From positions 31,425 to 95,424 of the forward strand of contig MIAR01000043.1 of the NCBI GenBank assembly GCA_001829185.1: 64,000 nucleotides of DNA. Direction: 5' to 3'. Source of the DNA: Spirochaetes bacterium GWB1_60_80. GTDB taxonomy: Bacteria; Spirochaetota; Spirochaetia; Treponematales; UBA12059. Of this stretch, positions 33,660 to 42,343 are shown in pieces. Every line of letters begins with the position of its first letter. Within the stretch, counting starts at the first letter, position 1. A model generated the notes under the pieces. That model saw nothing but the letters and a program-made list of their open reading frames with translations. It made no database searches and was not told the DNA's origin. Made by a program: the position numbers and the translations under genes.

Positions 33660-34043
33660 GTGAAACAAAATGCGAACAAGTTACTGATTATCTACGAGGA
33701 CGACGACAAGGAACTGGCCTCATTGGCAAAGTCCGCCGAAAAAGCGGTTCGGCCACTGGGTTCGGTTGTCCTACGCAGTGCCTCCGGCATGGCCATCCCC
33801 GAATTGCTGGCCGCCAACAGTTACGCGTTCTGCATTGCCGACCACCAGGCAGCTTGCTGGACGGAGTTGCTGCGAGTGGCTAAGGGCCTGAATCTGGCTG
33901 GTCGTAAAGCCTGCTTGTTGGGCAAGACGTCCAGCGCCGGGGCGGCTGAGTTCGCCGCCGGATTCGCCGCCACCGAACTGGTCATACAAAACGGCCTGCC
34001 CCCGGAGGCCAAGGCTATCACCGACTGGTATAAAGCCTTGTAA
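33660..34043 (+). CDS. Small hypothetical protein, flavodoxin-like outline
   Basis: 127 residues from a GTG start. It opens KLLIIYEDDD, a strand followed by acidic residues, and alternates strands and helices, like a flavodoxin or receiver fold, but no phosphate-binding loop or phospho-Asp pattern is certain. The strong promoter ends nine bases before the GTG, so the mRNA would have almost no leader. Function unknown. Confidence 0.6.
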   Translation: MKQNANKLLIIYEDDDKELASLAKSAEKAVRPLGSVVLRSASGMAIPELLAANSYAFCIADHQAACWTELLRVAKGLNLAGRKACLLGKTSSAGAAEFAAGFAATELVIQNGLPPEAKAITDWYKAL

Positions 34044-34118
34044 TGCTGGCTAGCAGTACGGCCAACGCCAGACGCTGGTCGCCCTGTCGCTATTTTTCAT
34101 CTACCACATGGAGAGACT

Positions 34119-34652
34119 ATGCACAGTGGATTTAATCTTGACGACGCTATCCGCAAAATTCCCGATTTTCCCAAGCCGGGTATCCTGTTCTACGATATTA
34201 CCAGCGTCCTGACCAAGCCGGCCGCCTTCAACTATGTGGTGCAAGCCATGGTCCGGATGTACAAGGACGCCAAGCTGGATGCCATCGCCGCCGTCGAGTC
34301 GCGCGGATTCCTGTTTGCCGCCCCGCTGGCCGATCACCTCCAGTTGCCCATTCTGCTGGTTCGCAAGAAGGGTAAACTGCCCGGCAGAACCATCAGCAAG
34401 AAGTACGCCCTAGAATACGGTGAGGCCGAGATCGAGATCCACGTCGACGATATCCCCAGGGGCGGCCGCGTGCTCATCGTGGACGATTTGATCGCCACCG
34501 GGGGCACCCTCCGGGCTACCGCCGACCTTCTAGTCGAGGGCGGCGCGGAGCCGGCCGGCGTCTTCGGCGTCATCGGCCTGCCTTTCCTTCGTTACGACGA
34601 TATTCTGGCCGATCTGGACGTGCGCACGCTCATCGAGTATTTTGGCGAATAG
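34119..34652 (+). CDS. apt: Adenine phosphoribosyltransferase
   Basis: 177 residues, GGAGA upstream of the ATG. The PRPP-binding motif VLIVDDLIATGGT lies near 118, and VESRGFLFAAPLA near 65 is the adenine-PRT hood region. It makes AMP from adenine and PRPP in purine salvage, fitting with the nucleoside importer. Length matches the family (170-183). Confidence 0.95.
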   Translation: MHSGFNLDDAIRKIPDFPKPGILFYDITSVLTKPAAFNYVVQAMVRMYKDAKLDAIAAVESRGFLFAAPLADHLQLPILLVRKKGKLPGRTISKKYALEYGEAEIEIHVDDIPRGGRVLIVDDLIATGGTLRATADLLVEGGAEPAGVFGVIGLPFLRYDDILADLDVRTLIEYFGE

Positions 34653-34722
34653 GTCGCCAGCGGACTTCACCCAACCAAGCAGCCGGCGCGCAGCGTGGCG
34701 CGCCTTTCCGCAGGAGCACAGT

Positions 34723-36390
34723 ATGGTAGACGCGTTACAGAAAAATCCCGCCTGGCAAGGCCGGCGCGGGCCTTTGTTGCTGGTTATCATGGATGGCATC
34801 GGCTATGGCGTCCACGTCGAGGGCGACGCGGTGGCCGCGGCCGTCACCGGCAGCCTGGACAAGCTGCGCGCCGACTGCCCGCATACCCGGCTCAAGGCCC
34901 ATGGCAAGGCGGTCGGCCTGCCCGCCGACGACGACATGGGCAACAGCGAGGTCGGCCACAACGCCATCGGCTGCGGCCGAGTCTTCGCCCAGGGCTCCAA
35001 ACTGGTCGGCGCGTCCATCGCCGCCGGGGCGATGTTCCAGGGAAAAACCTGGCGTGACCTAATGGCCTCGCTGGTGCCCTCAGGCAAGTGCCTGCACTTC
35101 CTCGGCCTGTTTTCCGACGGCAACGTCCATAGCCATATCGACCACCTCAAAGCCATGATCGACCGGGCCGCCGCCGAGGGCATCAAGCGGCTGCGCGTCC
35201 ATGTCCTGTTGGACGGTCGCGATGTCGGCGAGCAAAGCGCCCTGGAATTCATCGATCCCTTCGAGGACTGGCTGGCTGGCTTCAAGGCCAGGGGACTGGA
35301 TTACCGCATCGCGTCCGGCGGTGGCCGCATGTACATTACCATGGACCGTTACAACGCCGACTGGTCGATGGTGGAGCGCGGCTGGCGCACCCACGTCCAG
35401 GGCATTGGTCGCCAGTTCGGCAGCCCTCGCGAGGCCGTGGTGGCTTACCGCCAGGCGCAGCCGAACCTCATTGACCAGGATATGCATGAATTCGTCATTG
35501 CCGAGAATGGCACACCGGTTGGTCCGGTGGTCGATGGCGACGCGGTCATCTACTTCAATTTCCGCGGCGACCGCGCCCTGGAGATCACGGCTGCCTTCGA
35601 GCAGGACCAGTTCGACCGCTTTGACCGCGGCGTCCGGCCCAAGGTGATGTACGCCGGCATGATGGAATACGACGGCGACCTGCACGTACCCAAGGCCTAC
35701 CTGGTCAGCCCGCCGGCCATCGACCGGACGATGGGTGAGTACTTGGCTGGCGCCGGCGTGCCGATGCTGGCCATCTCCGAGACTCAGAAATTCGGCCACG
35801 TCACCTACTTTTTCAACGGTAACCGTTCCGGCAAGTTCGACGAGCGGCTAGAAGACTATGTCGAGATCCCCAGTGACCTTTTACCCTTCGAGCAGCGTCC
35901 CTGGATGAAGTGCGCCGAGATCACCGATTACGTCCTGGCCGCTATCCGGGAGGGCAAGCACCGCTTCATCCGCCTCAACTTCCCGAACGGCGACATGGTC
36001 GGCCATACCGGCAACTACCAGGCGGTGGTGTGCTCGGTCGAGGCTATGGATCTCCAGTTGAGCCGGCTGCGCAGCGCCATCGAGGCGGCCGGCGGCATCA
36101 TGTTGGTGACGGCCGACCATGGCAACGCCGACGACATGTACGAGCACGAGAAGAAAACCGGGGCTGTGACGCGCAAGGCCGACGGTCAACCCCGGGCCAA
36201 AACTAGCCATTCTCTGAACCCGGTGCCCTGCATCGTATTCGATCCAGAGGGCAAGGGCGAGTATCTGCCAGCACTGCGCGAAGGGCTGGGCATCAGCTCG
36301 CTGGCCGCCAGTTGCATCGAGCTGCTCGGTTTCCAGGCGCCGGCCGGCTACGACCAGTCGGTCCTGCGCTTCAAGGGCGACAATGCTTGA
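34723..36390 (+). CDS. gpmI: Cofactor-independent phosphoglycerate mutase
   Basis: 555 residues from ATG 34723, which has AGGAG; the frame opens earlier without a site. The catalytic Ser lies in MGNSEVGHN near 72; metal ligands are in the alkaline phosphatase-like VIMDGIG near 22, NFPNGDMVGHTG near 425, and VTADHGNAD near 467, HSLNPVP near 497. It interconverts 3- and 2-phosphoglycerate using Mn2+. First gene of a tight four-gene operon. Confidence 0.95.
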   Translation: MVDALQKNPAWQGRRGPLLLVIMDGIGYGVHVEGDAVAAAVTGSLDKLRADCPHTRLKAHGKAVGLPADDDMGNSEVGHNAIGCGRVFAQGSKLVGASIAAGAMFQGKTWRDLMASLVPSGKCLHFLGLFSDGNVHSHIDHLKAMIDRAAAEGIKRLRVHVLLDGRDVGEQSALEFIDPFEDWLAGFKARGLDYRIASGGGRMYITMDRYNADWSMVERGWRTHVQGIGRQFGSPREAVVAYRQAQPNLIDQDMHEFVIAENGTPVGPVVDGDAVIYFNFRGDRALEITAAFEQDQFDRFDRGVRPKVMYAGMMEYDGDLHVPKAYLVSPPAIDRTMGEYLAGAGVPMLAISETQKFGHVTYFFNGNRSGKFDERLEDYVEIPSDLLPFEQRPWMKCAEITDYVLAAIREGKHRFIRLNFPNGDMVGHTGNYQAVVCSVEAMDLQLSRLRSAIEAAGGIMLVTADHGNADDMYEHEKKTGAVTRKADGQPRAKTSHSLNPVPCIVFDPEGKGEYLPALREGLGISSLAASCIELLGFQAPAGYDQSVLRFKGDNA

Positions 36391-36949
36391 GGTCGAGCTT
36401 AAGGCCCGGCTGCATCGCCCGGCCGAAGTCGAGAGGCGGGTGGCTTCTTTCGCCACCCGGCTGCGCGACTTTGAGAAATTTGATTCTTACTGGCACGGCC
36501 CGGAGTGGCGTTTCGTGCGCGGCACCAAGGGCTTTCGGGTGCGGACCGATGGCGGCAAGCATGTCGTCAACTTCAAGAACAAGCGCACCGACGCCGGCAT
36601 CGAGATCAACCAGGAAACCGAGTTTGAAGTCAGCGACCGCGCCGCCTTTTTGGCGCTGGTGCAGCGCATCGGTTGCGAGCCGTTCTTCGAGAAACACAAG
36701 ATCGGCTCGGCCTGGCGTTATGAAAACAGCCTCATCGAGCTGGTTAAAGTGGACGGCCTGGGCAACTTCATCGAGATCGAGTTCCTGCTCGAACAGGAGG
36801 ACCCGGCGGCCATTGCCCTGGCCCAGGGCGAACTGAAGCGCATCCTGAGCCTGGCCGGCGTGGCCGAAAGCGATATCGAGGCGCGTGGCTATTCCGAGCT
36901 GCTGATCAGCGAAAAGGAAAAAGTCCAGGGCTACGGGAGCCCGCCATGA
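36383..36949 (+). CDS. CYTH-domain protein (class IV adenylate cyclase / thiamine triphosphatase type)
   Basis: 188 residues, overlapping gpmI by eight bases. It starts with the ExExK signature (EVELK, residues 3-7) and alternates charged strands that line the CYTH tunnel (RGTKGFRVRTDGGK, NFKNKR, IEIEFLLE). CYTH proteins hydrolyse triphosphates or, in class IV, make cAMP. The sequence alone does not tell these apart. Tight coupling to gpmI and the YciO/Sua5 gene suggests a housekeeping role. Confidence 0.85.
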   Translation: MLEVELKARLHRPAEVERRVASFATRLRDFEKFDSYWHGPEWRFVRGTKGFRVRTDGGKHVVNFKNKRTDAGIEINQETEFEVSDRAAFLALVQRIGCEPFFEKHKIGSAWRYENSLIELVKVDGLGNFIEIEFLLEQEDPAAIALAQGELKRILSLAGVAESDIEARGYSELLISEKEKVQGYGSPP

Positions 36950-37584
36950 CCGAGTACATCGTTACGGCCAACCCCGATCAGCGGGTGTTGCAACGCGCTG
37001 CCCGGGGACTGGCCGAAGGCTGGCTGGTGGCCATCCCGACCGATACCAGTTGGAGCATCGCCTGCTCCATCCACGCTCGCGGCGGCATCGACCGGCTTAA
37101 AAAGTTGGTGCGGCCGGGAGCCGTCCGGCCACTGACCGTGCTGTGCGCTTCCATCAATCAGGCGGCCGAGCTCTGCGACATCGGCGACGCTGCCTTCCGC
37201 GTCATGAAGCGCCTAGTGCCCGGCCCTTACGTTTTCGTCCTGCCCAGTACCAATCGCTGCGCCAAGGATTTTGAGCTGAAGCGCGCCGAGATCGGCCTGC
37301 GCATCCCGCGCCATGCGGTAGTGCTCGGCCTGGTGGAGGCCCTTGGCTCGCCGCTCTTGTCGCTGACCGCCAAACGCAGCATGTTGCCCGACGCCGAAGC
37401 GGAGGCCGATGCCGCCTTCCCCGAGGATCAGTTGTTCAGCGCCGGTTGGGAGCTGGAAGACATTCCCGGCGTCGACCTGGTACTGGACCCTGGCGAAGAG
37501 AACGGCCGCGAGCTGTCCACCGTCCTTGACCTGCGCGCCGGCGATGTCCAGGTGCTGCGCGCCGGCGCTGGCGTCTACCCCTGA
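36946..37584 (+). CDS. YciO/Sua5/YrdC family protein
   Basis: 212 residues, ATGA overlap with the CYTH gene. It has the YrdC fold features: VAIPTDTSWSIAC near residue 25, KKLVRPGAVRPLTVLC, LVPGPYVFVLP near 90, and IGLRIPRH. Closer in length and wording to YciO than to TsaC, which makes threonylcarbamoyl-AMP for tRNA t6A. It may bind tRNA or nucleotide; t6A function is uncertain. Confidence 0.88.
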   Translation: MTEYIVTANPDQRVLQRAARGLAEGWLVAIPTDTSWSIACSIHARGGIDRLKKLVRPGAVRPLTVLCASINQAAELCDIGDAAFRVMKRLVPGPYVFVLPSTNRCAKDFELKRAEIGLRIPRHAVVLGLVEALGSPLLSLTAKRSMLPDAEAEADAAFPEDQLFSAGWELEDIPGVDLVLDPGEENGRELSTVLDLRAGDVQVLRAGAGVYP

Positions 37585-37600
37585 TCCGAAAGGCGGTTCT

Positions 37601-38365
37601 ATGGTAATCCACTGCGACGAATACGGCCGGGAACGCACCGAGACTATCCTGTTTATCCATGGCGCCGGCGTGGCTGGTTGGTTCTGGAACAAGCAGCTGG
37701 CGGTCTTCTCCGCCACGCATCACTGCCTGGTAGTTGACCTGCCCGACCATGGCCTTAGCCTGGCCGAGCCGTTCACTACCGTCGAGGCGGTCGCGGACAG
37801 CTTGCTGGATCTGGTGGCTCGGCTGGGCCATGGCGGTAAGGCCGTACTAGTTGGCCATTCGTTGGGCGCCAAGTTGGCGGCGTTCATGCTGGCCCGTCGG
37901 CCGGAGCTGGTCAGCCGAGCGCTTATCGCCAGCGCCCTGTTTCGGCCGTCATGGCTTCTGTCGGCCATGACCAGTGAAAAACTCTTCGCTTGGAGCCTGA
38001 ACTTGTACCGGAAGTATCCTGCGCTCAAGCGCTGGCAGGTCAAGGCCTTCGGCCTAGCCGATCCGGTCATGGAAGCAGCACTCATGGCAAGTTATGATTC
38101 CTTGACCGCAGGCGCCTTGCTGCGCCCGACGTTGGCCTACGCTAACCGTATGTCCCTCCCCGAAGGCCTAGTCGCCGCATCGGACAAGCCGGTTATGCTG
38201 TTGGCCGGCAGCCGCGAACCGGCGGCCATGAAACGGTCACTGGCCGACCTGGCCACTGCCTTGCCTCAGGCCGAGAGCCATATCCTGCCCGGCTGCGACC
38301 ATGTCTACCCGGTCAAAGCAGCGGCGCTGTTCAATGACTTGTTGGCTGGCTGGCTTAGTCGTTAG
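37601..38365 (+). CDS. Alpha/beta hydrolase
   Basis: 254 residues from ATG 37601; the longer frame upstream overlaps the YciO-like gene and is not used. Features: LFIHGAGVAG oxyanion region near 15, nucleophile elbow GHSLGAK near 86, the acid residue after it in the GSREP region, and a C-terminal His in CDHVYP near 230. A cap region lies in between. The enzyme is a cytosolic serine hydrolase of unknown substrate. Confidence 0.85.
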   Translation: MVIHCDEYGRERTETILFIHGAGVAGWFWNKQLAVFSATHHCLVVDLPDHGLSLAEPFTTVEAVADSLLDLVARLGHGGKAVLVGHSLGAKLAAFMLARRPELVSRALIASALFRPSWLLSAMTSEKLFAWSLNLYRKYPALKRWQVKAFGLADPVMEAALMASYDSLTAGALLRPTLAYANRMSLPEGLVAASDKPVMLLAGSREPAAMKRSLADLATALPQAESHILPGCDHVYPVKAAALFNDLLAGWLSR

Positions 38366-38385
38366 TCGTCGTCCTCACTGTCCGG

Positions 38386-39414
38386 CTAGGATTCCACCCA
38401 GAACATCTCCACCGGCCCGGAGCCCTTGACCTCGATGGCGCCGCGGGCCGTGCAGCGTAGGTCGTCGCCGATCTGGCGGGCGCTGGCCAGCGAGGCGTTC
38501 AGGCGCATCGGCTCGCTGGCGGCTTCCAGGCGGCTGGCCAGGTTGACGGTGTCGCCAAAGACGTCGTAGATGTAGCGCTGGGTGCCGACGATGCCGGCTA
38601 CGGCCGGCCCGGAATGGAGGCCCAGGCGCATTTCCCATTGGATGGCGGCCGTCCGGTTGCGCGCCGCCAGCCAGTTGCGCATCTGCAGGCCGGCGGTGGC
38701 CAGGCGCAGGGCGTGGTCGGCCTTGGCTTCGGGGATGCCGCAAGTGGCGAAGTAGGCGTCGCCGATGGTCTTGATGCGCTCGCAGCCGTTGGCCAGCACG
38801 ATGGCGTCGAAGGCCGCCACCATTTCGTTCAGCTCGGTTATCAAAACCTCTGGCGTCAGACCGGCGGCCGTGCGGGTGAAGTCCACCAGGTCGGTGAACA
38901 GCACGCTGACGTCCCGGTAGGAGCGCGGCGCGCTTGAACCAGTCTCCTTAAGTTCGGCGGCGATGCCCGGTGGCAGGATGGATTCTAACAGGCGGTCGGA
39001 CTTGGCGCGTTCGGCGGCGATGGCTTGCTGGGCCTGGCGCAACCGGACATGGGTGCCCACCCGCGCTACGACTTCCTCGCGCTGGAAGGGCTTGGAGACG
39101 TAGTCGACGGCGCCCGACTGGAAGCCGCGAATCTTGTCCTCGATCTGGTTTAGGGCTGAGATGAATATAACTGGAATGTCGGCGGTGACCGGGTCGGCTT
39201 TGAGGCGGGCGATGGTCTCGAAGCCGTCCAGGCCGGGCATCTTGATGTCCAGTAGGATCAGGTCAGGGGCGGCCTTGGCGGCTACCTGCAAGGCTCGCTC
39301 GCCGGACTTGGCTTGCAACGGGTGGAAGCCGGCCTGGGTCAAGGTGTCGCTGAGTACCTGGAGGTTTTCCTCGATATCATCGACGATCAGGATGCGGCTG
39401 GTCTCAGGCCCCAT
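38386..39414 (-). CDS. REC-adenylate cyclase (class III)
   Basis: 342 residues from ATG 39414, overlapping the hybrid kinase gene by 11 bases. REC domain at about 7-120 with phospho-Asp in LILLDIKMPG near 52 and a proper SKPF end. Helical linker, then a class III cyclase: metal Asp in VLFTDLVDFT near 173, Lys for adenine in ERIKTIGDAYFA near 215, second Asp in that motif, and DVFGDTVNLASRLE. The Lys/Asp pair points to ATP as substrate (cAMP). Probably activated by the hybrid kinase in the same operon. Confidence 0.93.
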   Translation of the reverse strand: MGPETSRILIVDDIEENLQVLSDTLTQAGFHPLQAKSGERALQVAAKAAPDLILLDIKMPGLDGFETIARLKADPVTADIPVIFISALNQIEDKIRGFQSGAVDYVSKPFQREEVVARVGTHVRLRQAQQAIAAERAKSDRLLESILPPGIAAELKETGSSAPRSYRDVSVLFTDLVDFTRTAAGLTPEVLITELNEMVAAFDAIVLANGCERIKTIGDAYFATCGIPEAKADHALRLATAGLQMRNWLAARNRTAAIQWEMRLGLHSGPAVAGIVGTQRYIYDVFGDTVNLASRLEAASEPMRLNASLASARQIGDDLRCTARGAIEVKGSGPVEMFWVES

Positions 39415-42136
39415 GGGTGGCCTCCTTTTGGAGCTTGGCCAGTAGTTGGCTGACGGCCTGCTCGTCGAAGGCCCGGGCCGCGGCCCGTAAGGTACGAGCG
39501 AAGGCCGGCGCATCGGCTAGCCACGAATCAGCCAGGGCGGCCAAGCCGGCGAAATCGGCGATGTCCAAGGCGTTGGACACGGCCTTGATGCCGCTCTCGC
39601 CCAGGACTCCAGCCGCAGCGGTCAGTTCGGCCGCGTCGGGTTCCGCACCTGAGGGCGCTTCGGCCGCCGGTAGGCCGGACAGCACGACGCTGGTCTCCAG
39701 ATCGGTCTGGTCGGCAATCAGCCGGTAGAGAGCCGCTTGTTTGAAGGGCTTGATGAGCAGGCCGTCGAAACCAGCCTGCTGCATGCGGTCGTGGTCGTGG
39801 TTGAAGGCGGAGGCCGTCAGCGCGAAGACCGGGATGGCGCGCAGGCCGGCGTCGGCCTTGAAGGCCGCCACGGCCGCGTAGCCGTCCATCACCGGCATCT
39901 TGATGTCCATGAAGATCACCGCCGGCCGCTGCTCGCGGGCCACGGCGATGGCTTCCTGGCCGTTACGGGCTTCCATGACGCGGAAACCGACGCGCTCCAG
40001 GAATTCCTTGAGCACCAGGCGGTTGGTTTCCTGGTCGTCGGCGATGAGGGCCGGCGTGCCCACCGGTACGGTGATGTCGAAGCCCTCGTTGGCGGCGGCG
40101 GCCTGGGCCGAGCTGGCCTTGCCCAGGGACAGGCGGAAGGAGAATTCGCTGCCCTCGCCGACCTGGCTCTTCACGTTCAACGAGCCACCCATCATGTTTA
40201 TATAACGGCTGGAGATGGCCAGCCCCAGGCCGGTGCCGCCTTCGTGGTCGGTAGTAGAAGCTTGGACGAAGGGCTGAAGGATGCCGGCCTGCTCGTCGGC
40301 CGGGATGCCGCGGCCGGTGTCGCGCACCGAGAAGCGGATGCCGTCGCCGTCGGGTCCGGCCAGCAGGCCGACGCCGCCGTTTTCGGTGAACTTGACGGCG
40401 TTGCCCAGCAGGTTGACCAGCACCTGGCGCAGCTTGCCGAGGTCGCCGCGCACGTAGCGGGGCAGGCCGTCGAGGATTTCGCCGTACAGGGTCAGCCCCT
40501 TCTTGCGGCATTTCAGCTCGAACATGGCTTCCAGGTCGTGGATCAGCTCATGCAGGTCGAAGTCGCTGTCGTGCAGCTCCATCTTGCCGGCTTCGATCTT
40601 GGAAATGTCGAGGATATCGTTGATAAGCGCCAGGAGGTGCTCGCCGGAACGCGAGATGATGTGGACGCGCTCGCGCTGCTCGTCGGTCAGGTTGGCGTTG
40701 TTGTCGATCAATTGGGTGTAGCCCAGGATGGCGTTGAGCGGCGTACGCAGCTCGTGGCTCATGTTGGCCAGGAATTCGCTCTTCATACGACTGGCGTTTT
40801 CGGCCTCCTCGCGGGCGCGCTGCAGGGTGGCCTCCAGTTCGGCTTGCTGCGAGATATCGCGCAGGATGACGGTGAACAGGCTGTCCTGTCCTTCACCGGT
40901 GCGCGACATATGCGATTCCAGCAGGATGTCCTGGCCGGCCGGGGTCCGCCAGGGCAGCCGGGCGCGCGGCGTCAGGCCGGAACCGTCGGCGTTGAAGATC
41001 GACGAGATACCCTTGTCGTCCAGGAAGCGGTCCAAGGTGACGCCGGCCAGCTTGTCATGGTGGCAGCCCAGCAGGTTTTCGGCCGCCGGATTGCACAGCA
41101 CCAATTGGCGGTCGGTGTTGAAGGCGATGATCGGGTCGGCCGCCCCGGCGACGATGTCCATCAGGCGGCGCTCCGAGGCCGCCAGCTTGCCTTGCTGGCG
41201 GGAGATGAGGCTATTGATCTGGCGGAAGACGCTGGCGAACTCGTCGTTCTGGACAATGGCGATGGCTTGGCCGGCGGCCGGATTCGGCGAGTTGAGGGCT
41301 TCCAGGCGGTTGGCGATGGTGGCCAGGGGTAGCCGGATCAGGCGCTTGAGCTGGAACAACAACTGGAAGATAAAGGCGCTCAGGATGCCGGTCTTGAGCA
41401 GAAATAGATTGAGCAGGGCTTTGAGGCCTTCGGAACGCCTGGCTTGGGTAAACAGGTCGATGGCGGCCCGCAAATCTGAATTGGACGGCAGCCCGGGCGG
41501 GGCGGCATGCATGAAGAAGATGGCGGCCGAAGCGAAGGAGAAAGCCTGCAGGGTCATGAACAGGGTCAGCGCCAGCAAGATGAGTACCAGTTTGGAGTAG
41601 AACGGCGTATAGGCCGAACTGAGGGTGCTGCCCAGCTGGAGCACTTTTTCCTTGGCGGCGTATAGTTTGTCCTCGAATTGCAACGCCAGGATGACGCCGA
41701 CAAAGAAGCCGGCGATGAGCGCCTCCATCATCATGAAGACGCCGGGCGTCGGGTCATTGCCTTCCAGGGGGCGGAGGCTGATCAGAACCAGCCGGCCGAG
41801 CGTGAAGACCACGATGGACACGCCGATGATAAAGCTGCGGATGTGGTTTAGTCGCCTCATGGCCAGGTCGACGGCCGCCTTGTCCGGAACGCAAGCCTTG
41901 AGGCAGCGGCGGTAGAGCTTGAATACCGGATGGAAAAAGAGGTGGATGGCCAGGTCCAGTACCAGCACCTGCCCCCAAAGGGCGAAGGCTTCCCGGCTCC
42001 GGAAAAAAAGATCCAGGCTGCCGGCAAAGGCTTCCTTGATGTTCATGCCATTCAGCGACATGATAAAGAGCACGAGGAAGGGAACGATGATGGTGCCATC
42101 CGGCAGGCCGACTCGGGAGTAGTCCTTGATTTTCAT
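39404..42136 (-). CDS. Membrane hybrid histidine kinase with PAS and REC domains
   Basis: 910 residues from the ATG at 42136. Several transmembrane helices lie in the first 320 residues (at least four clear ones, around 15-35, 50-75, 100-125 and 135-165, plus two near 210 and 270). PAS at about 365-480, HisKA with NMSHELRTPLN near 457, HATPase at 570-675 (NLLGNAVKF, DTGRGIP, GTGLGLAIS), and a C-terminal REC with VIFMDIKMPV near 743. A tail of about 90 residues has no HPt His. It starts six bases after its -10 box. Operon with the REC-cyclase. Confidence 0.92.
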   Translation of the reverse strand: MKIKDYSRVGLPDGTIIVPFLVLFIMSLNGMNIKEAFAGSLDLFFRSREAFALWGQVLVLDLAIHLFFHPVFKLYRRCLKACVPDKAAVDLAMRRLNHIRSFIIGVSIVVFTLGRLVLISLRPLEGNDPTPGVFMMMEALIAGFFVGVILALQFEDKLYAAKEKVLQLGSTLSSAYTPFYSKLVLILLALTLFMTLQAFSFASAAIFFMHAAPPGLPSNSDLRAAIDLFTQARRSEGLKALLNLFLLKTGILSAFIFQLLFQLKRLIRLPLATIANRLEALNSPNPAAGQAIAIVQNDEFASVFRQINSLISRQQGKLAASERRLMDIVAGAADPIIAFNTDRQLVLCNPAAENLLGCHHDKLAGVTLDRFLDDKGISSIFNADGSGLTPRARLPWRTPAGQDILLESHMSRTGEGQDSLFTVILRDISQQAELEATLQRAREEAENASRMKSEFLANMSHELRTPLNAILGYTQLIDNNANLTDEQRERVHIISRSGEHLLALINDILDISKIEAGKMELHDSDFDLHELIHDLEAMFELKCRKKGLTLYGEILDGLPRYVRGDLGKLRQVLVNLLGNAVKFTENGGVGLLAGPDGDGIRFSVRDTGRGIPADEQAGILQPFVQASTTDHEGGTGLGLAISSRYINMMGGSLNVKSQVGEGSEFSFRLSLGKASSAQAAAANEGFDITVPVGTPALIADDQETNRLVLKEFLERVGFRVMEARNGQEAIAVAREQRPAVIFMDIKMPVMDGYAAVAAFKADAGLRAIPVFALTASAFNHDHDRMQQAGFDGLLIKPFKQAALYRLIADQTDLETSVVLSGLPAAEAPSGAEPDAAELTAAAGVLGESGIKAVSNALDIADFAGLAALADSWLADAPAFARTLRAAARAFDEQAVSQLLAKLQKEATHGA

Positions 42137-42142
42137 TCCATT

Positions 42143-42171
42143 AATATAAGGCTGGCGCCACCGGTCGACAA
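42143..42171 (-). promoter_or_regulatory. Promoter of the hybrid kinase gene (leaderless type)
   Basis: Minus strand TTGTCG (42166-42171), 17 bases, TATATT (42143-42148), then six bases to the ATG at 42136. No ribosome binding site is present. Confidence 0.55.
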
Positions 42172-42230
42172 GGCATGGCGGGATTTTTTGCGTGTCTGCT
42201 GCTATTTGGTAGACGCCGGTTTGAAAGGCG

Positions 42231-42271
42231 GAAAAAACAAAAAGCCGCGCCGGCATTTGAACCGGAGCGGC
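42231..42271 (-). terminator. Rho-independent terminator after the helicase gene
   Basis: Stem GCCGCGCCGG (42244-42253) with CCGGAGCGGC (42262-42271) and an A-rich stretch on the lower side, which reads as a T tract on the minus strand. It ends the helicase transcript before the promoter of the hybrid kinase. Confidence 0.75.
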
Positions 42272-42343
42272 ATTTTTTGGTTGGCGCTAGCCCAAGGTGG
42301 AGGCTTACCTCCCGCGCGAGGTGGTCAGACTGGCCACCTGGTC